A model generated the notes under the pieces. The model was given only the letters and a program-made list of their open reading frames with translations, was not told the DNA's origin and did no database searches. From positions 19,917-83,916 of the forward strand of contig CAUAFG010000010.1 in assembly GCA_958428235.1 (NCBI GenBank): a DNA stretch of 64,000 bases, given 5' to 3'. Position 1 is the first letter of the stretch. Every line of letters starts with the position of its first letter. This document shows positions 1 to 9,603 of this stretch, piece after piece. This stretch comes from Faeciplasma sp900553675 (GTDB lineage Bacteria; Bacillota; Clostridia; Oscillospirales; Ruminococcaceae). Both the position numbers and the translations under genes were made by a program.

Positions 1-585
1 CTTGACATGACCTGCTTTGAGTGGCAGGGCGAATACTATGTTATCTGGTCGCAAAGACAGTTTTTGCCTGTGGATCAGGGCGCATGGCTTTATATCGCAA
101 AGCTTAACCCCGATCACCCCCGCAGACTTTTAACCGAGCCGGTGGTGCTTTCAAAGCCCGACTACGGCTGGGCAAACAATCACACCTTTGTTGATGAGGG
201 TCCCTTCTCACTTATCAGGGGCGACAAGCTTTGGATATCCTTCTCAAGCGCGGCGGTGGATTCAACATATGTAGTGTCCTTCCTGTCGATAGACAAGGGC
301 AAAGACCTGCTTGTCAGGGAGAATTGGACGAAAGCAAACTTTCCTGCCATGACCTCGCGCTGCGTTGATGGCGAGTTCGGCACCGGTCATAACGCATATG
401 TCATAGACGAAGACGGCAAGGTATGGAACACCTACCATGCAAGACCGGGAATCGACGCTCCCCGCTCCAGCGGAATAAGGAGAGTACATTTCAACGTCTA
501 CGGCGAACCGGTTTTAGATATGACCGAGGAAATGGACATCAAGCCGGAGTTAAAAGACGTTAAAACCATAATTAATGTTAAATAA
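1..585 (+). CDS. Glycoside hydrolase family 43-like protein, 3' end (5' truncated by window edge)
   Basis: The frame is open from base 1 (Leu-Asp precede the first Met at base 7), so this is the C-terminal ~194 residues of a longer gene, not a short gene starting at 7. It carries GH43-type five-bladed propeller signatures: a blade segment 'EGPFSLIRGDKLWISFSS' and the late motif 'GTGHNAYVIDEDGK', followed by 'YHAR', which in GH43 arabinofuranosidases/xylosidases brings a His to the active-site metal. The N-terminal catalytic Asp is outside the window. It ends 24 bp before a GH31 gene on the same strand, so both probably act on plant-derived oligosaccharides (inference). No signal peptide can be judged. 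Substrate is unknown. Confidence 0.75.
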   Translation, partial: LDMTCFEWQGEYYVIWSQRQFLPVDQGAWLYIAKLNPDHPRRLLTEPVVLSKPDYGWANNHTFVDEGPFSLIRGDKLWISFSSAAVDSTYVVSFLSIDKGKDLLVRENWTKANFPAMTSRCVDGEFGTGHNAYVIDEDGKVWNTYHARPGIDAPRSSGIRRVHFNVYGEPVLDMTEEMDIKPELKDVKTIINVK

Positions 586-609
586 TTATTAATAAAGGAG
601 CTGACACAT

Positions 610-2934
610 ATGCTATACGCTTTTCCCCCAAAAAGCAGAGAAATCACCGATTACAAGCTTGAAGGCAACATTCTTTACTTGTATTCTGAAGCAGTAAAGC
701 ACAGGATTATCCCGATTGCCGAGGATATCGCCCGCATAAGCTGCACCGACACGGAAAGCTTTGATTCCGGCGAAAAAACCGGAGTGATCCTGAAAACCGT
801 TTCGGACGGCTGGAAGCTCAGTGCCGACAGCGATACGCTGAAATTTTCGTCAGCCGCGCTGTCAATAGTAATTGACCGCAAAACCGCTTCGTTCTGCTAT
901 TCTGACGGCGACGGCAGGATACTGCTGCGTGAAAAAAAACGCGATGCCAAGGAGCTTGACGGCTTTACAGCCTACAAGCGGGAGGCCTCCACAAAGGAGA
1001 GCGTTAAGACCGCAGACGGAGAGAAGACTGTGGTCACCGACGGCAAAAAAATCGAGTGGGGCAGGCTCTGCCACACACGGCTGAACCTCTGCTTTGACGA
1101 CGGCGAGGCGCTGTACGGCTTGGGTCAGCACGAGGAAGGCTTTATGAACCTTCGTGGAAAGACGGTTTATGTCTATCAGGCAAACCGCAAAATCGCAATT
1201 CCTATGCTTGTTTCCTCCAAGGGCTGGGGAATGCTTTTCGACACCTACAGCCCGCTTATCTTCAACGACAACGAATACGGAAGCTATGTTTACACCGAAG
1301 CCGACCGCGAAATGGACTTCTACTTTATAAGCGGCGGAAATCCCGACGGCGCAGTAAAGGGCTACCGTAGGCTTACCGGAAAGGCTGCAATGCTTCCGAA
1401 ATGGGCGTTCGGCTACATTCAGTCGCAGGAAAGATATGAAAGCTTTGACGAGATTATCTCCACCGTCAAGGAGTTCCGCAAACGTGATATCGGCATGGAC
1501 TGCATAGTTCAGGACTGGTGTTCTTGGCCGGACAATATGTGGGGACAGAAATCATTCCACCCTGTCCGCTACTCCGATCCCGCGGAAAACATCTCGAAAA
1601 TACATGAGCTAAATGCTAAATTCATGCTTTCAATATGGCCGAATCCCAGTAACACCGCACCGGATTACAAAGAATTCTCGGAAAAGGGCTTTATGATAGA
1701 GACAGACGACTATTACAACGCCTTCAGTCCGGAAGCCCGCGATCTCTACTGGAAGCAGGTGCGCGAAAATCTGTGGAAATACGGCGTTGACGCATGGTGG
1801 TGCGACAATTCCGAGCCTTATGCGCCTGAGTGGAACCACATAGTCCGCGCCTGCGAGGGCAGAGCATATGAGGAGTTTGTCGCCGCCGCCAACGACAGAT
1901 TCGACCCCGATAAGCTGTGCGAATACCCATTCCGCCACGCTCAGGCTCTTTATGAGGGTCAGAGGGGCGAAACGGACGAAAAGCGCGTGGTAAATCTTAC
2001 AAGATGCGCCTACACCGGAAGCCAGCGATTCGGCACAATACTGTGGTCGGGCGACACCTCTGCCACTTGGGACACCTACGCCAAGCAGATAGCCGCAGGA
2101 CTGAATTTCTGCGCTTCGGGACTTCCCTACTGGACTATGGACATCGGCGGATTCTTTGTTAAAAAATCGGTAAACTGGTACTGGGACGGCGACTATGACA
2201 ACACCGTTTCCGACCCCGCATACAGGGAACTATATGTAAGATGGTTCCAGTGGGGTGCATTCCTGCCCATCTTCCGCGCTCACGGAACCGACTGCCGCCG
2301 CGAGCCTTGGGCGTTTGAGGACAAAAACGATATGCGCTTCTACAACGCCTTAGTCAAGGTAAATCACTTAAGATATACGCTCCTGCCTTACATCTATTCC
2401 GCCGCCGCAAACGCTTATTTTGAGGACGGCTCGATAATAAGACCTCTTGCATTTGAATATCCCGAGGACGAAAAGGTTCAGGACATCAAAAATCAGTATA
2501 TGTTCGGCGCGGACATGATGGTGTGTCCGGTTACAAGACCTATGTACTTTGACGCTGACGGCGAAATTGCAAAGCCCGACTTAAACGTTTCGGTTTATCT
2601 TCCCGAGGGCGGATGGTACAGCCTTTCAACCGGCGAATACTTCGAGGGCGGAAAGTATATAAGCGTCTGCGCACCTCTTGACGAGATTCCCGTGTTTGTT
2701 AAGGCAGGCTCAATTATTCCCTTCGCTTCATACAAGCCTTATGCTCAGGCGGAGGACGATATCACGCTGACGGTATTCCCCGGCAAGGACGGCGAAACGG
2801 CTCTTTATGAAGATTCCGGCGACGGCTACGGCTACGAAAACGGCGAATACAAGCTGACAAAAATTATCTGGCACGATTCCGAAAGACGGCTTGAAGTGTC
2901 GGACGGCAGAACATTTGATTTTAAGGTTATATAA
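610..2934 (+). CDS. Glycoside hydrolase family 31 (alpha-xylosidase/alpha-glucosidase type)
   Basis: 774 aa, start ATG preceded by AAAGGAG nine bases upstream. N-terminal galactose-mutarotase-like beta domain (about residues 1-250), then a (beta/alpha)8 barrel beginning near 'LPKWAFGYIQSQERY' (263-277), then C-terminal beta domains. The GH31 nucleophile motif is 'WWCDNSEP' with D399; the acid/base region is 'WSGDTSATWD' near residue 475-485. No signal peptide, so a cytoplasmic exo-acting enzyme removing terminal alpha-glucosyl or alpha-xylosyl residues is likely. A W-x-D-x-[ST]-E-P pattern is common in clostridial and Bacteroides alpha-xylosidase-like members, but substrate cannot be fixed by eye. 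It follows a GH43 gene and is closed by a terminator. Confidence 0.88.
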   Translation: MLYAFPPKSREITDYKLEGNILYLYSEAVKHRIIPIAEDIARISCTDTESFDSGEKTGVILKTVSDGWKLSADSDTLKFSSAALSIVIDRKTASFCYSDGDGRILLREKKRDAKELDGFTAYKREASTKESVKTADGEKTVVTDGKKIEWGRLCHTRLNLCFDDGEALYGLGQHEEGFMNLRGKTVYVYQANRKIAIPMLVSSKGWGMLFDTYSPLIFNDNEYGSYVYTEADREMDFYFISGGNPDGAVKGYRRLTGKAAMLPKWAFGYIQSQERYESFDEIISTVKEFRKRDIGMDCIVQDWCSWPDNMWGQKSFHPVRYSDPAENISKIHELNAKFMLSIWPNPSNTAPDYKEFSEKGFMIETDDYYNAFSPEARDLYWKQVRENLWKYGVDAWWCDNSEPYAPEWNHIVRACEGRAYEEFVAAANDRFDPDKLCEYPFRHAQALYEGQRGETDEKRVVNLTRCAYTGSQRFGTILWSGDTSATWDTYAKQIAAGLNFCASGLPYWTMDIGGFFVKKSVNWYWDGDYDNTVSDPAYRELYVRWFQWGAFLPIFRAHGTDCRREPWAFEDKNDMRFYNALVKVNHLRYTLLPYIYSAAANAYFEDGSIIRPLAFEYPEDEKVQDIKNQYMFGADMMVCPVTRPMYFDADGEIAKPDLNVSVYLPEGGWYSLSTGEYFEGGKYISVCAPLDEIPVFVKAGSIIPFASYKPYAQAEDDITLTVFPGKDGETALYEDSGDGYGYENGEYKLTKIIWHDSERRLEVSDGRTFDFKVI

Positions 2935-2945
2935 AATATCGCAAA

Positions 2946-2980
2946 CGGCGGTGGGATAAACGTCCTGCCGCTGGTTTTTT
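2946..2980 (+). terminator. Intrinsic terminator after the GH31 gene
   Basis: An 11-bp stem with G-U pairs (2946-2956 with 2963-2973) and a 6-nt loop is followed by GTTTTTT. It closes the GH43-GH31 transcript. Confidence 0.75.
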
Positions 2981-3082
2981 GTATTATTTCCACTATGTTC
3001 TAATATTATTTAACATAAGTCGGAATTTTTATCTCATAAAAAAACCTTTCAAAAAATATTCATAAAAATTTCGACAAAAGTA

Positions 3083-3111
3083 CCCACAAAACCGAAAAAG
3101 TGTGCTATAAT
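3083..3111 (+). promoter_or_regulatory. Extended -10 promoter for the activase gene
   Basis: TATAAT at 3106-3111 preceded by TGTGC (TGn extended -10). The -35 hexamer 17 bp upstream is poor, so recognition would rest on the extended -10. It lies 72 bp before the ATG at 3183. The surrounding 2981-3182 stretch is AT-rich and otherwise empty. Confidence 0.55.
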
Positions 3112-3182
3112 GTTATGTTGAAGAAACGGCTGCCTTGATAACGCCGTTTCATCGCAAGAATACTTTTGGGAGTCTACATAGT

Positions 3183-6100
3183 ATGAACGTATACCGCGCA
3201 GGAATAGACATCGGAAGCACAACGATAAAGCTTGTTGTGCTTGATGATAACAACAATATCATATTCGGAAAATACCGCCGCCACTGTGCCCAGATCCAGC
3301 CCGCAATGCAGGAGCTTTTGGCTGAGGCAAAGGCAGAGCTTGGCGATTTTCGGCTTCGGCTAAAAATCACCGGCTCAGGCTCGATAAATCTGGGCAAGGC
3401 ACTTAATATTGCGTTTGTTCAGGAGGTCGCGGCAGTTGCATCCGCTTTGGAATATTTAGCCCCTCAGACCGACGTTGCCATTGAGCTTGGCGGAGAGGAC
3501 GCAAAAATTATATACTTCACCGGCGGTCTTGAAGAAAGAATGAACGGCGTATGCGCCGGCGGTACAGGCTCGTTTATCGACCAGATGGCTGCGCTTTTGC
3601 AGACCGACGCTGCCGGCTTAAACGAGGAAGCCCGCAACTACAAGCGAATCTACCCCATCGCCGCGCGCTGCGGAGTTTTCGCGAAGACTGACATCCAGCC
3701 GCTTATAAACGAGGGCGCGGCAAAATCCGACCTTGCGGCTTCGATTTTCCAAGCTGTAGTCAACCAGACCATTTCGGGACTTGCCTGCGGAAAGCCAATC
3801 CGCGGGTGCGTGGCGTTTCTGGGAGGACCTCTGCACTTCCTGCCGGAGCTGAAAAAGGCGTTTATCCGCACCCTTTCGCTCACGCCGGACAAGGTTGTCG
3901 ATCCTGAAAACTCACACCTTTTCGCCGCAATGGGCGCTGCTTTAGAAGCCGGCGACGCCGACGATATCTCGCCGGACGAGCTTATCGAGCGTTTGCGCTC
4001 CGGAATAAGCATGGAATTTGAGCTTAAACGCCTTGAACCGTTGTTTGCCGACGAAGCCGAATATAACGAATTTTTGGAGAGACACTCCAAGGCAGTCGTC
4101 AAAAAGGGCGAGCTTGAAAGCTACTGCGGAAACTGCTTTTTGGGAATAGACGCGGGCTCGACAACAACAAAGCTCGCGCTGATTGGCGATGGCGGCGAGC
4201 TGCTGTTCTCGTATTATGCTTCAAACCTCGGCTCACCTGTTCAGACAGCTATAAAGGCGATGGAGGAGCTTGGAAAGCGTCTGCCCTGCACCGCTAAAAT
4301 CGCACGCTCCTGCTCCACCGGCTACGGCGAGGCTCTATTAAAGTCGGCGTTTTCTTTAGACTGCGGTGAGGTTGAAACCATTGCCCACTGCACCGCCGCT
4401 TCATTCTTCGACCCCAAGGTCGACTGCGTTATGGATATCGGCGGACAGGACATGAAGTGCATAAAGCTTAAAAATTCCTCAGTAGATACAATAATGCTCA
4501 ATGAAGCCTGCTCCTCGGGCTGCGGGTCGTTTATCGAGAATTTTGCGCAGTCTCTGGGCTACACTGCCGAGGAATTTGCCGAAAAAGCTTTGTTTGCGGC
4601 TCATCCCATAGATCTGGGAACGCGCTGCACAGTGTTTATGAACTCAAACGTAAAGCAGGCGCAGAAAGAGGGCGCTACCGTTGAGGATATCTCTGCGGGA
4701 CTTGCCTACTCGGTCATCAAAAACGCACTGTTTAAGGTTATAAAGCTTTCAAGCGCAGCCGAGCTCGGCTCTAATATCGTGGTTCAAGGCGGAACCTTCT
4801 TTAACAAGGCGGTATTGCGGGCGTTTGAAAAGATTTCCGGCGCGCAGGTTGTCTGTCCGGACATTTCCGGAATAATGGGCGCGTTCGGTGCGGCACTTAT
4901 TGCCAAAGACAGCTACACCGGTCAGCCGTCGACTATGCTTTCAATCCCTGAAATACTCAAGCTTACATACACCACCTCGACCACCCACTGCAACGGCTGC
5001 TCAAATCACTGCATGCTTACCATAAACACATTCTCGGGCGGCAGACGGCACATCACCGGCAACCGCTGCGAAAAGGGTCTGGGCGCGGCATCGTCAAGCG
5101 AAAAGGGACCGAACGTTTACGCCTACAAGCTTGAAAGAATCTTCGGCTACGAGCCGCTTGAAAATCCCAAGCGCGGCGAGATAGGCATACCCAGAGTTCT
5201 TAATATGTACGAGAATTTCCCGTTCTGGGCAACCTTCTTTAAGGAGCTTGGATTTAAGGTGATTCTCTCACCCAAATCCAGCCACAAGATTTACGAGCTG
5301 GGTATGGAAAGCATACCCTCCGAATCGGAGTGCTATCCTGCCAAACTTTCCCACGGGCACGTTCAGTGGCTGATAAACGGCGGCGTTAAAACCATATTCC
5401 ACCCCTGCGTTTTCTATGAGCATCAGGAAAACAAAGGCGCGCAGAATCACTTTAACTGCCCGATTGTAATATCCTACCCCGAAAATCTCAAAAACAACGT
5501 CGAAGGCATTATCAACGGCGACGTAAGATACATCCGCCCGTTTATCGCGTTCACCTCCGAAAAGACAGCTGCGAACAGACTTGTTGAGGTCTGCGCAAAG
5601 GAATGGGGCATACCGGCGGAGGAGGTTATAAACGCCGTCCACTCGGCATGGGCTGAGCAGCACAAGTGCAAGCAGGACATACGCGCAAAGGGTGCCGAAG
5701 CTCTTAACTGGATGGCTAAAAACAACCGCCCCGGAATAGTGCTTGCAGGAAGACCTTATCACGTCGACCCCGAAATCAACCACGGTATTCCGGAGATGAT
5801 ATGCTCCTACAACATGGCTGTTTTAAGCGAGGACAGCCTGCCCATCAGCTTTGAGCAGGATAAGCCGCTTAGGGTCAACGACCAGTGGGTATATCATTCA
5901 AGACTGTATGCCGCCGCCGAGTTTGTAAGGAACAGAAACGACCTTGAGCTTATCCAGCTGAACTCCTTCGGCTGCGGACTGGATGCCGTTACCACCGATC
6001 AGGTGTCCGAAATTTTAGAGCGTTCCAACAAACTTTACACCGTGCTTAAGATAGACGAGGTATCCAATCTGGGCGCGGCAAGAATCAGAATCCGCAGTCT

Positions 6101-7475
6101 TATTTCCGCGATGAACCAGCGTGCAAAGCGCGGCATAACCGCCAAGCCCAGAACTGCTGCCTACAATAGAGCGGTGTTCACAAAAAAAATGCGGAAAGAT
6201 GGCTACACCATCCTCTGCCCGCAGATGAGTCCTATTCACTTCGACCTTTTAGAGCCGGTATTCAAAAAGCACGGCTACAACATAGTAGTCATGGACAACG
6301 ACAACCGCTCGGCTATAGATATGGGATTAAAATACGTCAATAACGACGCTTGCTTTCCCTCCATAACCGTTGTCGGGCAGATTATGGACGCTGTGCTTTC
6401 CGGAAAATACGACACCGACCGTCTTGCAATCATAATGACCCAGACCGGCGGCTGCTGCAGGGCAAGCAACTATGTCGGATTTATCCGCCGCGCGCTTGAA
6501 AAGGCGGGGCTGGGACACATTCCGGTAATATCCCTCAACGCCAACGGCATGGAGAAAAACGAGGGCTTTGTTATAACCCCCTCCCTGCTGTTTACATCCT
6601 TAAAAGCGGTTGTCATCGGCGACCTTTTGATGAGATGTCTTTACAGGGTCCGCCCCTACGAGGCTGTCAGGGGCAACGCCAACGCCCTGCACAAAAAGTG
6701 GAAAAAGATTGCCGTTGATTCGCTGATAAATCCAAAATCCAAGTGGAAATACAAGTCGGTCTGCCGCGGAATCGTCAACGATTTTGACAGGATGAAGCTT
6801 GCTAAGGGGCTTGTAAAGCCAAGAGTAGGCATAGTCGGCGAGATACTGGTTAAGTATATGCCGCTTGCCAACAATCACCTTGTTGACCTTCTTGAAAGGG
6901 AGGGTGCGGAGGCAGTCGTCCCCGACCTTATGGACTTTTTAAACTACTGCGCCTACAACTCGGTTTACAAGCACAGATTTTTGGGAACAAGCAAAATATC
7001 CTCAAAGCTGGCAGAAACGGTTGTCAAGGCGATAAGGCTTCTCAGAAAGCCCGCCATAGACGCGCTTAAAGCAAGCCGACGGTTTGAGCCGCCGATGAAA
7101 ATCGAGGATATAGCAAGTCTTGCAAAGCCGATAATCTCGCTCGGAAACCAATACGGCGAGGGCTGGCTTTTAACCGGCGAGATGGCTGAGCTGATACGTT
7201 CAGGAGTGCCAAACATAGTATGCATACAGCCGTTTGCCTGCCTGCCGAACCACGTTGTGGGCAAGGGCGCAATCAAGGCTTTGAAGAAGGAGTATCCTCA
7301 GGCAAACATCGTTGCTGTGGACTACGACCCCGGAGCTTCTGAGGTAAACCAGTTCAACCGCATAAAGCTTATGCTTTCAACCGCTCAGAAAACGCTTGAA
7401 AAGGAAAAAGCGGCGGAAGCTCCAAACTTGAAGGAGCCTGAGATTGCGGAAAAAGCAACGGTTACGGAGAGCTGA
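3183..7475 (+). CDS. 2-hydroxyacyl-CoA dehydratase activase-related fusion protein (tandem BcrA/BadF ATPase domains plus DUF2229/HgdB-like region)
   Basis: 1430 aa from the ATG at 3183 (GGGAG upstream). A TTG 48 bp earlier is in frame, but 'MNVYRAGIDIGSTT' is the natural ASKHA beginning. Two activator ATPase domains are in tandem: 'GIDIGSTTIKLVVLD' near the N-terminus and 'GIDAGSTTTKLALIGD' near residue 320, each with a Cys-containing glycine loop ('CAGGTGSFIDQM', 'CSSGCGSFIENF') that in activators such as HgdC ligates a [4Fe-4S] cluster. A cysteine cluster 'CNGCSNHC...GNRCEKG' follows, then a long region resembling DUF2229 and the dehydratase subunits. Family knowledge: single-domain activases feed an ATP-driven electron to a dehydratase. 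No separate dehydratase subunits lie nearby, so the physiological substrate is unknown. Confidence 0.85.
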   Translation: MNVYRAGIDIGSTTIKLVVLDDNNNIIFGKYRRHCAQIQPAMQELLAEAKAELGDFRLRLKITGSGSINLGKALNIAFVQEVAAVASALEYLAPQTDVAIELGGEDAKIIYFTGGLEERMNGVCAGGTGSFIDQMAALLQTDAAGLNEEARNYKRIYPIAARCGVFAKTDIQPLINEGAAKSDLAASIFQAVVNQTISGLACGKPIRGCVAFLGGPLHFLPELKKAFIRTLSLTPDKVVDPENSHLFAAMGAALEAGDADDISPDELIERLRSGISMEFELKRLEPLFADEAEYNEFLERHSKAVVKKGELESYCGNCFLGIDAGSTTTKLALIGDGGELLFSYYASNLGSPVQTAIKAMEELGKRLPCTAKIARSCSTGYGEALLKSAFSLDCGEVETIAHCTAASFFDPKVDCVMDIGGQDMKCIKLKNSSVDTIMLNEACSSGCGSFIENFAQSLGYTAEEFAEKALFAAHPIDLGTRCTVFMNSNVKQAQKEGATVEDISAGLAYSVIKNALFKVIKLSSAAELGSNIVVQGGTFFNKAVLRAFEKISGAQVVCPDISGIMGAFGAALIAKDSYTGQPSTMLSIPEILKLTYTTSTTHCNGCSNHCMLTINTFSGGRRHITGNRCEKGLGAASSSEKGPNVYAYKLERIFGYEPLENPKRGEIGIPRVLNMYENFPFWATFFKELGFKVILSPKSSHKIYELGMESIPSESECYPAKLSHGHVQWLINGGVKTIFHPCVFYEHQENKGAQNHFNCPIVISYPENLKNNVEGIINGDVRYIRPFIAFTSEKTAANRLVEVCAKEWGIPAEEVINAVHSAWAEQHKCKQDIRAKGAEALNWMAKNNRPGIVLAGRPYHVDPEINHGIPEMICSYNMAVLSEDSLPISFEQDKPLRVNDQWVYHSRLYAAAEFVRNRNDLELIQLNSFGCGLDAVTTDQVSEILERSNKLYTVLKIDEVSNLGAARIRIRSLISAMNQRAKRGITAKPRTAAYNRAVFTKKMRKDGYTILCPQMSPIHFDLLEPVFKKHGYNIVVMDNDNRSAIDMGLKYVNNDACFPSITVVGQIMDAVLSGKYDTDRLAIIMTQTGGCCRASNYVGFIRRALEKAGLGHIPVISLNANGMEKNEGFVITPSLLFTSLKAVVIGDLLMRCLYRVRPYEAVRGNANALHKKWKKIAVDSLINPKSKWKYKSVCRGIVNDFDRMKLAKGLVKPRVGIVGEILVKYMPLANNHLVDLLEREGAEAVVPDLMDFLNYCAYNSVYKHRFLGTSKISSKLAETVVKAIRLLRKPAIDALKASRRFEPPMKIEDIASLAKPIISLGNQYGEGWLLTGEMAELIRSGVPNIVCIQPFACLPNHVVGKGAIKALKKEYPQANIVAVDYDPGASEVNQFNRIKLMLSTAQKTLEKEKAAEAPNLKEPEIAEKATVTES

Positions 7476-7477
7476 TT

Positions 7478-7957
7478 ATGGGTGCAAAAAACGACAAAAC
7501 CAACGTCATGCGGCTTTTGGACAAAGCCGGAATCGAATACAAGGTTCACAATTTCAACAGCGAGGATATCCCCAGCGGCTCGCAGGCGGCGGACATTTTG
7601 AGGATAGAGCACGGGCGGATGTTCAAAACTCTTGTCACCGTTGCAAAGTCCGGCGCGCACTATGTTTACATGATTCCAGTGGACTGCGAGCTTGATTTGA
7701 AAAAGGCGGCAGTCTGCGCTCATGAAAAGTCGGTCGAGATGCTCAAATCAAAGGATCTTCTGCCGCTTACGGGATACATCCACGGCGGCTGCTCCCCCAT
7801 CGGCATGAAAAAGCCGTTCCCGACATTTTTACACAAAACCGCTCAGAATTACGATACCATAGTTTTCAGCGGCGGCAGAGTAGGGCATATGGTGGAGGTT
7901 TCGCCGGAGGGACTTCTGAAGATAGTTAAGTATACAGTCGCCGATATCACGGTATAA
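7478..7957 (+). CDS. ybaK: YbaK/EbsC-type Cys-tRNA(Pro) deacylase
   Basis: 159 aa, starting two bases after the activase stop. The full-length YbaK/ProX editing fold is recognisable: 'MRLLDKAGIEYKVHNFN' at the N-terminus, 'GRMFKTLVTV', 'VPVDCELDLKKAA'-like strand, and 'LTGYIHGGCSPIG...FPTF' followed by 'FSGGRVGHMVEVSPEGLL' at the C-terminus. Members hydrolyse Cys mischarged on tRNA-Pro, in trans to prolyl-tRNA synthetase. Cytoplasmic. Probably cotranscribed with the upstream activase, an association without evident functional logic. A strong bidirectional terminator follows. Confidence 0.88.
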   Translation: MGAKNDKTNVMRLLDKAGIEYKVHNFNSEDIPSGSQAADILRIEHGRMFKTLVTVAKSGAHYVYMIPVDCELDLKKAAVCAHEKSVEMLKSKDLLPLTGYIHGGCSPIGMKKPFPTFLHKTAQNYDTIVFSGGRVGHMVEVSPEGLLKIVKYTVADITV

Positions 7958-7983
7958 TAGCTAAGATACTATCCCATAAAAAA

Positions 7984-8022
7984 CCGTCATCACGCAAAAA
8001 AGTGTGATGACGGTTCTTTTTT
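7984..8022. terminator. Bidirectional terminator between convergent genes
   Basis: Perfect 10-bp stem (7984-7993 with 8004-8013), T-run on the plus side and A-run on the other flank, so it can serve both ybaK (plus) and the XRE gene ending at 8026 (minus). Confidence 0.9.
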
Positions 8023-8025
8023 ATG

Positions 8026-8610
8026 TCAGCTTATTATCTCGGAAATAAGTATTCCCACAGCCGCGATTACCGCTCCGACCCCCATACCTATAAGCACGGC
8101 AACCAGCCTTTGATACGGTCTTTTGCCGATTTCCCGCTGAGTTGTTATTTCGTCCAGAGTTTTGCCCTCGGAAAACGCCACTATTTCCTTGTAGGTGGAA
8201 ATGTTGTTGTCCTTTTTGATTCTTTCAACCTTGAAGGCATACACCATTGTCACCGCCCAGAGTGCCACTGCTATAATTATCCCCGGGATTTTCAACAGCA
8301 CTATCAGCGGTACCGTTAGCAAAATCGTGAGAATAAGCAGTATTGAAAATATGCCGCTGTACTTGTTGAAGCGTTTGATTTCATTTTGATTGATTTCCGA
8401 TTTCATCTGTGAAATATCCTCCTTTAATAAAGCATCTACGGTCGTGCCGAATACCTGACTTAACAGCAGCACGCTGTGAATATCGGGATAGCTTTTTTCG
8501 GTTTCCCAGTTTGAAACGGTCTGCCGGGTGACATATACCTTCTCGGCAAGCTCCTCCTGCGACAAATTCATCTGCGCGCGGCGTTTTTTGATTTCATTTC
8601 CTATGTTCAT
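8026..8610 (-). CDS. Membrane-anchored XRE-family transcriptional regulator
   Basis: 194 aa. Residues 5-60 form a Cro/CI-type helix-turn-helix ('MNLSQEELAEKVYVTRQTVSNWE'-like, recognition helix around 'TRQTVSNWE', then 'SYPDIHSVLLLSQVF'). After a short linker come two adjacent membrane helices (about 86-126) and a third at the extreme C-terminus (about 168-190). The layout suggests a regulator tethered to the membrane, perhaps sensing an envelope signal; no target is visible. It is a single-gene unit with its own promoter, and the nearest genes point away from it or converge on it. Confidence 0.85.
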   Translation of the reverse strand: MNIGNEIKKRRAQMNLSQEELAEKVYVTRQTVSNWETEKSYPDIHSVLLLSQVFGTTVDALLKEDISQMKSEINQNEIKRFNKYSGIFSILLILTILLTVPLIVLLKIPGIIIAVALWAVTMVYAFKVERIKKDNNISTYKEIVAFSEGKTLDEITTQREIGKRPYQRLVAVLIGMGVGAVIAAVGILISEIIS

Positions 8611-8638
8611 GTCTGCCTCCGATTTAGTTTGTAGCTTT

Positions 8639-8667
8639 ATTATAAGGAAATTTTACGGATATGTCTA
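8639..8667 (-). promoter_or_regulatory. Promoter of the membrane XRE regulator gene
   Basis: On the minus strand TAGACA (8667-8662), 17-bp spacer, TATAAT (8644-8639). It sits about 29 bp upstream of the start codon. Confidence 0.65.
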
Positions 8668-8714
8668 TCAAAAGTCTTTTGAATCGGCTTATTTTGGGGC
8701 TGCAAAACTACTTT

Positions 8715-8751
8715 TGCAAAGAAAACCCGCGCCAAAACTGACGCGGGTTTT
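8715..8751 (-). terminator. Terminator of the lipoprotein gene
   Basis: Perfect 10-bp stem (8722-8731 with 8742-8751) whose minus-strand 3' arm ends in TTTT and runs into CTTTGC. Confidence 0.8.
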
Positions 8752-8785
8752 ATCTACGTTATACGATTGTTCCCGATTCAGGAAA

Positions 8786-9397
8786 TCAAGCGAACATCTT
8801 AAGAATGTCGTCGTAAGAGGTGGTCATGCCGGGAACGGTGGTTATGCATATGCAGAGCATGTAGTTATCAATCTTTCTCAAAAGATACTTCTGCTCGATG
8901 GTAACGCCATCAGATGCAGATGTGCCGGTGAAAACAACGTATTTGTTGCTGCCGATGGTTACTTCGCCAAGATTCTTAGCGTCGCTGGTGATGCCCTGAG
9001 ATACAAGACCGGTAGACAAAGCCTCTGCATAAGCAGCCTCGTCGTAAGAGGTTCCGCCGATGGTTAAAGCAAGGTTTTCATACATGATGATAACGTTTGC
9101 GCCGTCCTCAGCTGCTACCATTGCATCGTAAACGGTCTTAAGATTGCCGAGCTCGAAGTTCTTCTTTTCCTCTTCTGTCATATCAGCAGCAGAAAGGTCC
9201 ATCATGGCAAGAATTTCATCGTCAGAAGCAAAAGTCCAGGTAGACGGAGGGGTAAATGTGAAATCGCCAAATTCGCTGGTGAATACGCCATTTTCAACGG
9301 CTCCTCTTACAAGCTCCTTATCCTCTTCGGTGATCTGTCCGCAGGCTGTGCAACAAAGCATAGCAACTACCATGATAATAGCTAAAATCTTTTTCAT
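8786..9397 (-). CDS. Secreted lipoprotein of unknown function
   Basis: 203 aa. Signal peptide 'MKKILAIIMVVAMLCCTAC' with lipobox Cys19; AAAGGA precedes the start. The mature part is acidic, with no recognised domain; 'FGDFTFTPPSTWTF' recalls a short Trp-containing N-terminal strand seen in small clostridial envelope lipoproteins. The rest alternates strands and helices ('NVIIMYENLALTIGG', 'SNKYVVFTGTSA', 'IEQKYLLRKIDNYMLCIC'), plausibly one alpha/beta domain. It is monocistronic with a good terminator. Function unknown. Confidence 0.85.
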   Translation of the reverse strand: MKKILAIIMVVAMLCCTACGQITEEDKELVRGAVENGVFTSEFGDFTFTPPSTWTFASDDEILAMMDLSAADMTEEEKKNFELGNLKTVYDAMVAAEDGANVIIMYENLALTIGGTSYDEAAYAEALSTGLVSQGITSDAKNLGEVTIGSNKYVVFTGTSASDGVTIEQKYLLRKIDNYMLCICITTVPGMTTSYDDILKMFA

Positions 9398-9603
9398 TTT
9401 TTCGTAATCCTTTCAAAAATTAATTTATAGCATAAACTACACCAGTTATAATATCACTTTACTCATAAAAATGAAAGGGGGAAATTCGCCGAAGAATGTA
9501 CTTTTTATAATAATCCCGCATATTGTACAAACTTTTCCTCTGTTCATATTAATTTAGTCGATAAATTCACAATATTTCTTCTCATTTTTTAACAAAACTT
9601 AAT

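Noticed and set aside
3135..3182. N-terminal extension of the activase from a TTG codon
   Set aside because: The ASKHA domain starts naturally at the ATG at 3183 with its own SD, and the extension adds nothing domain-like.
5268..5783. 171-codon minus-strand frame within the activase gene
   Set aside because: Shadow of a gene with clear conserved motifs; the antisense frame has none.
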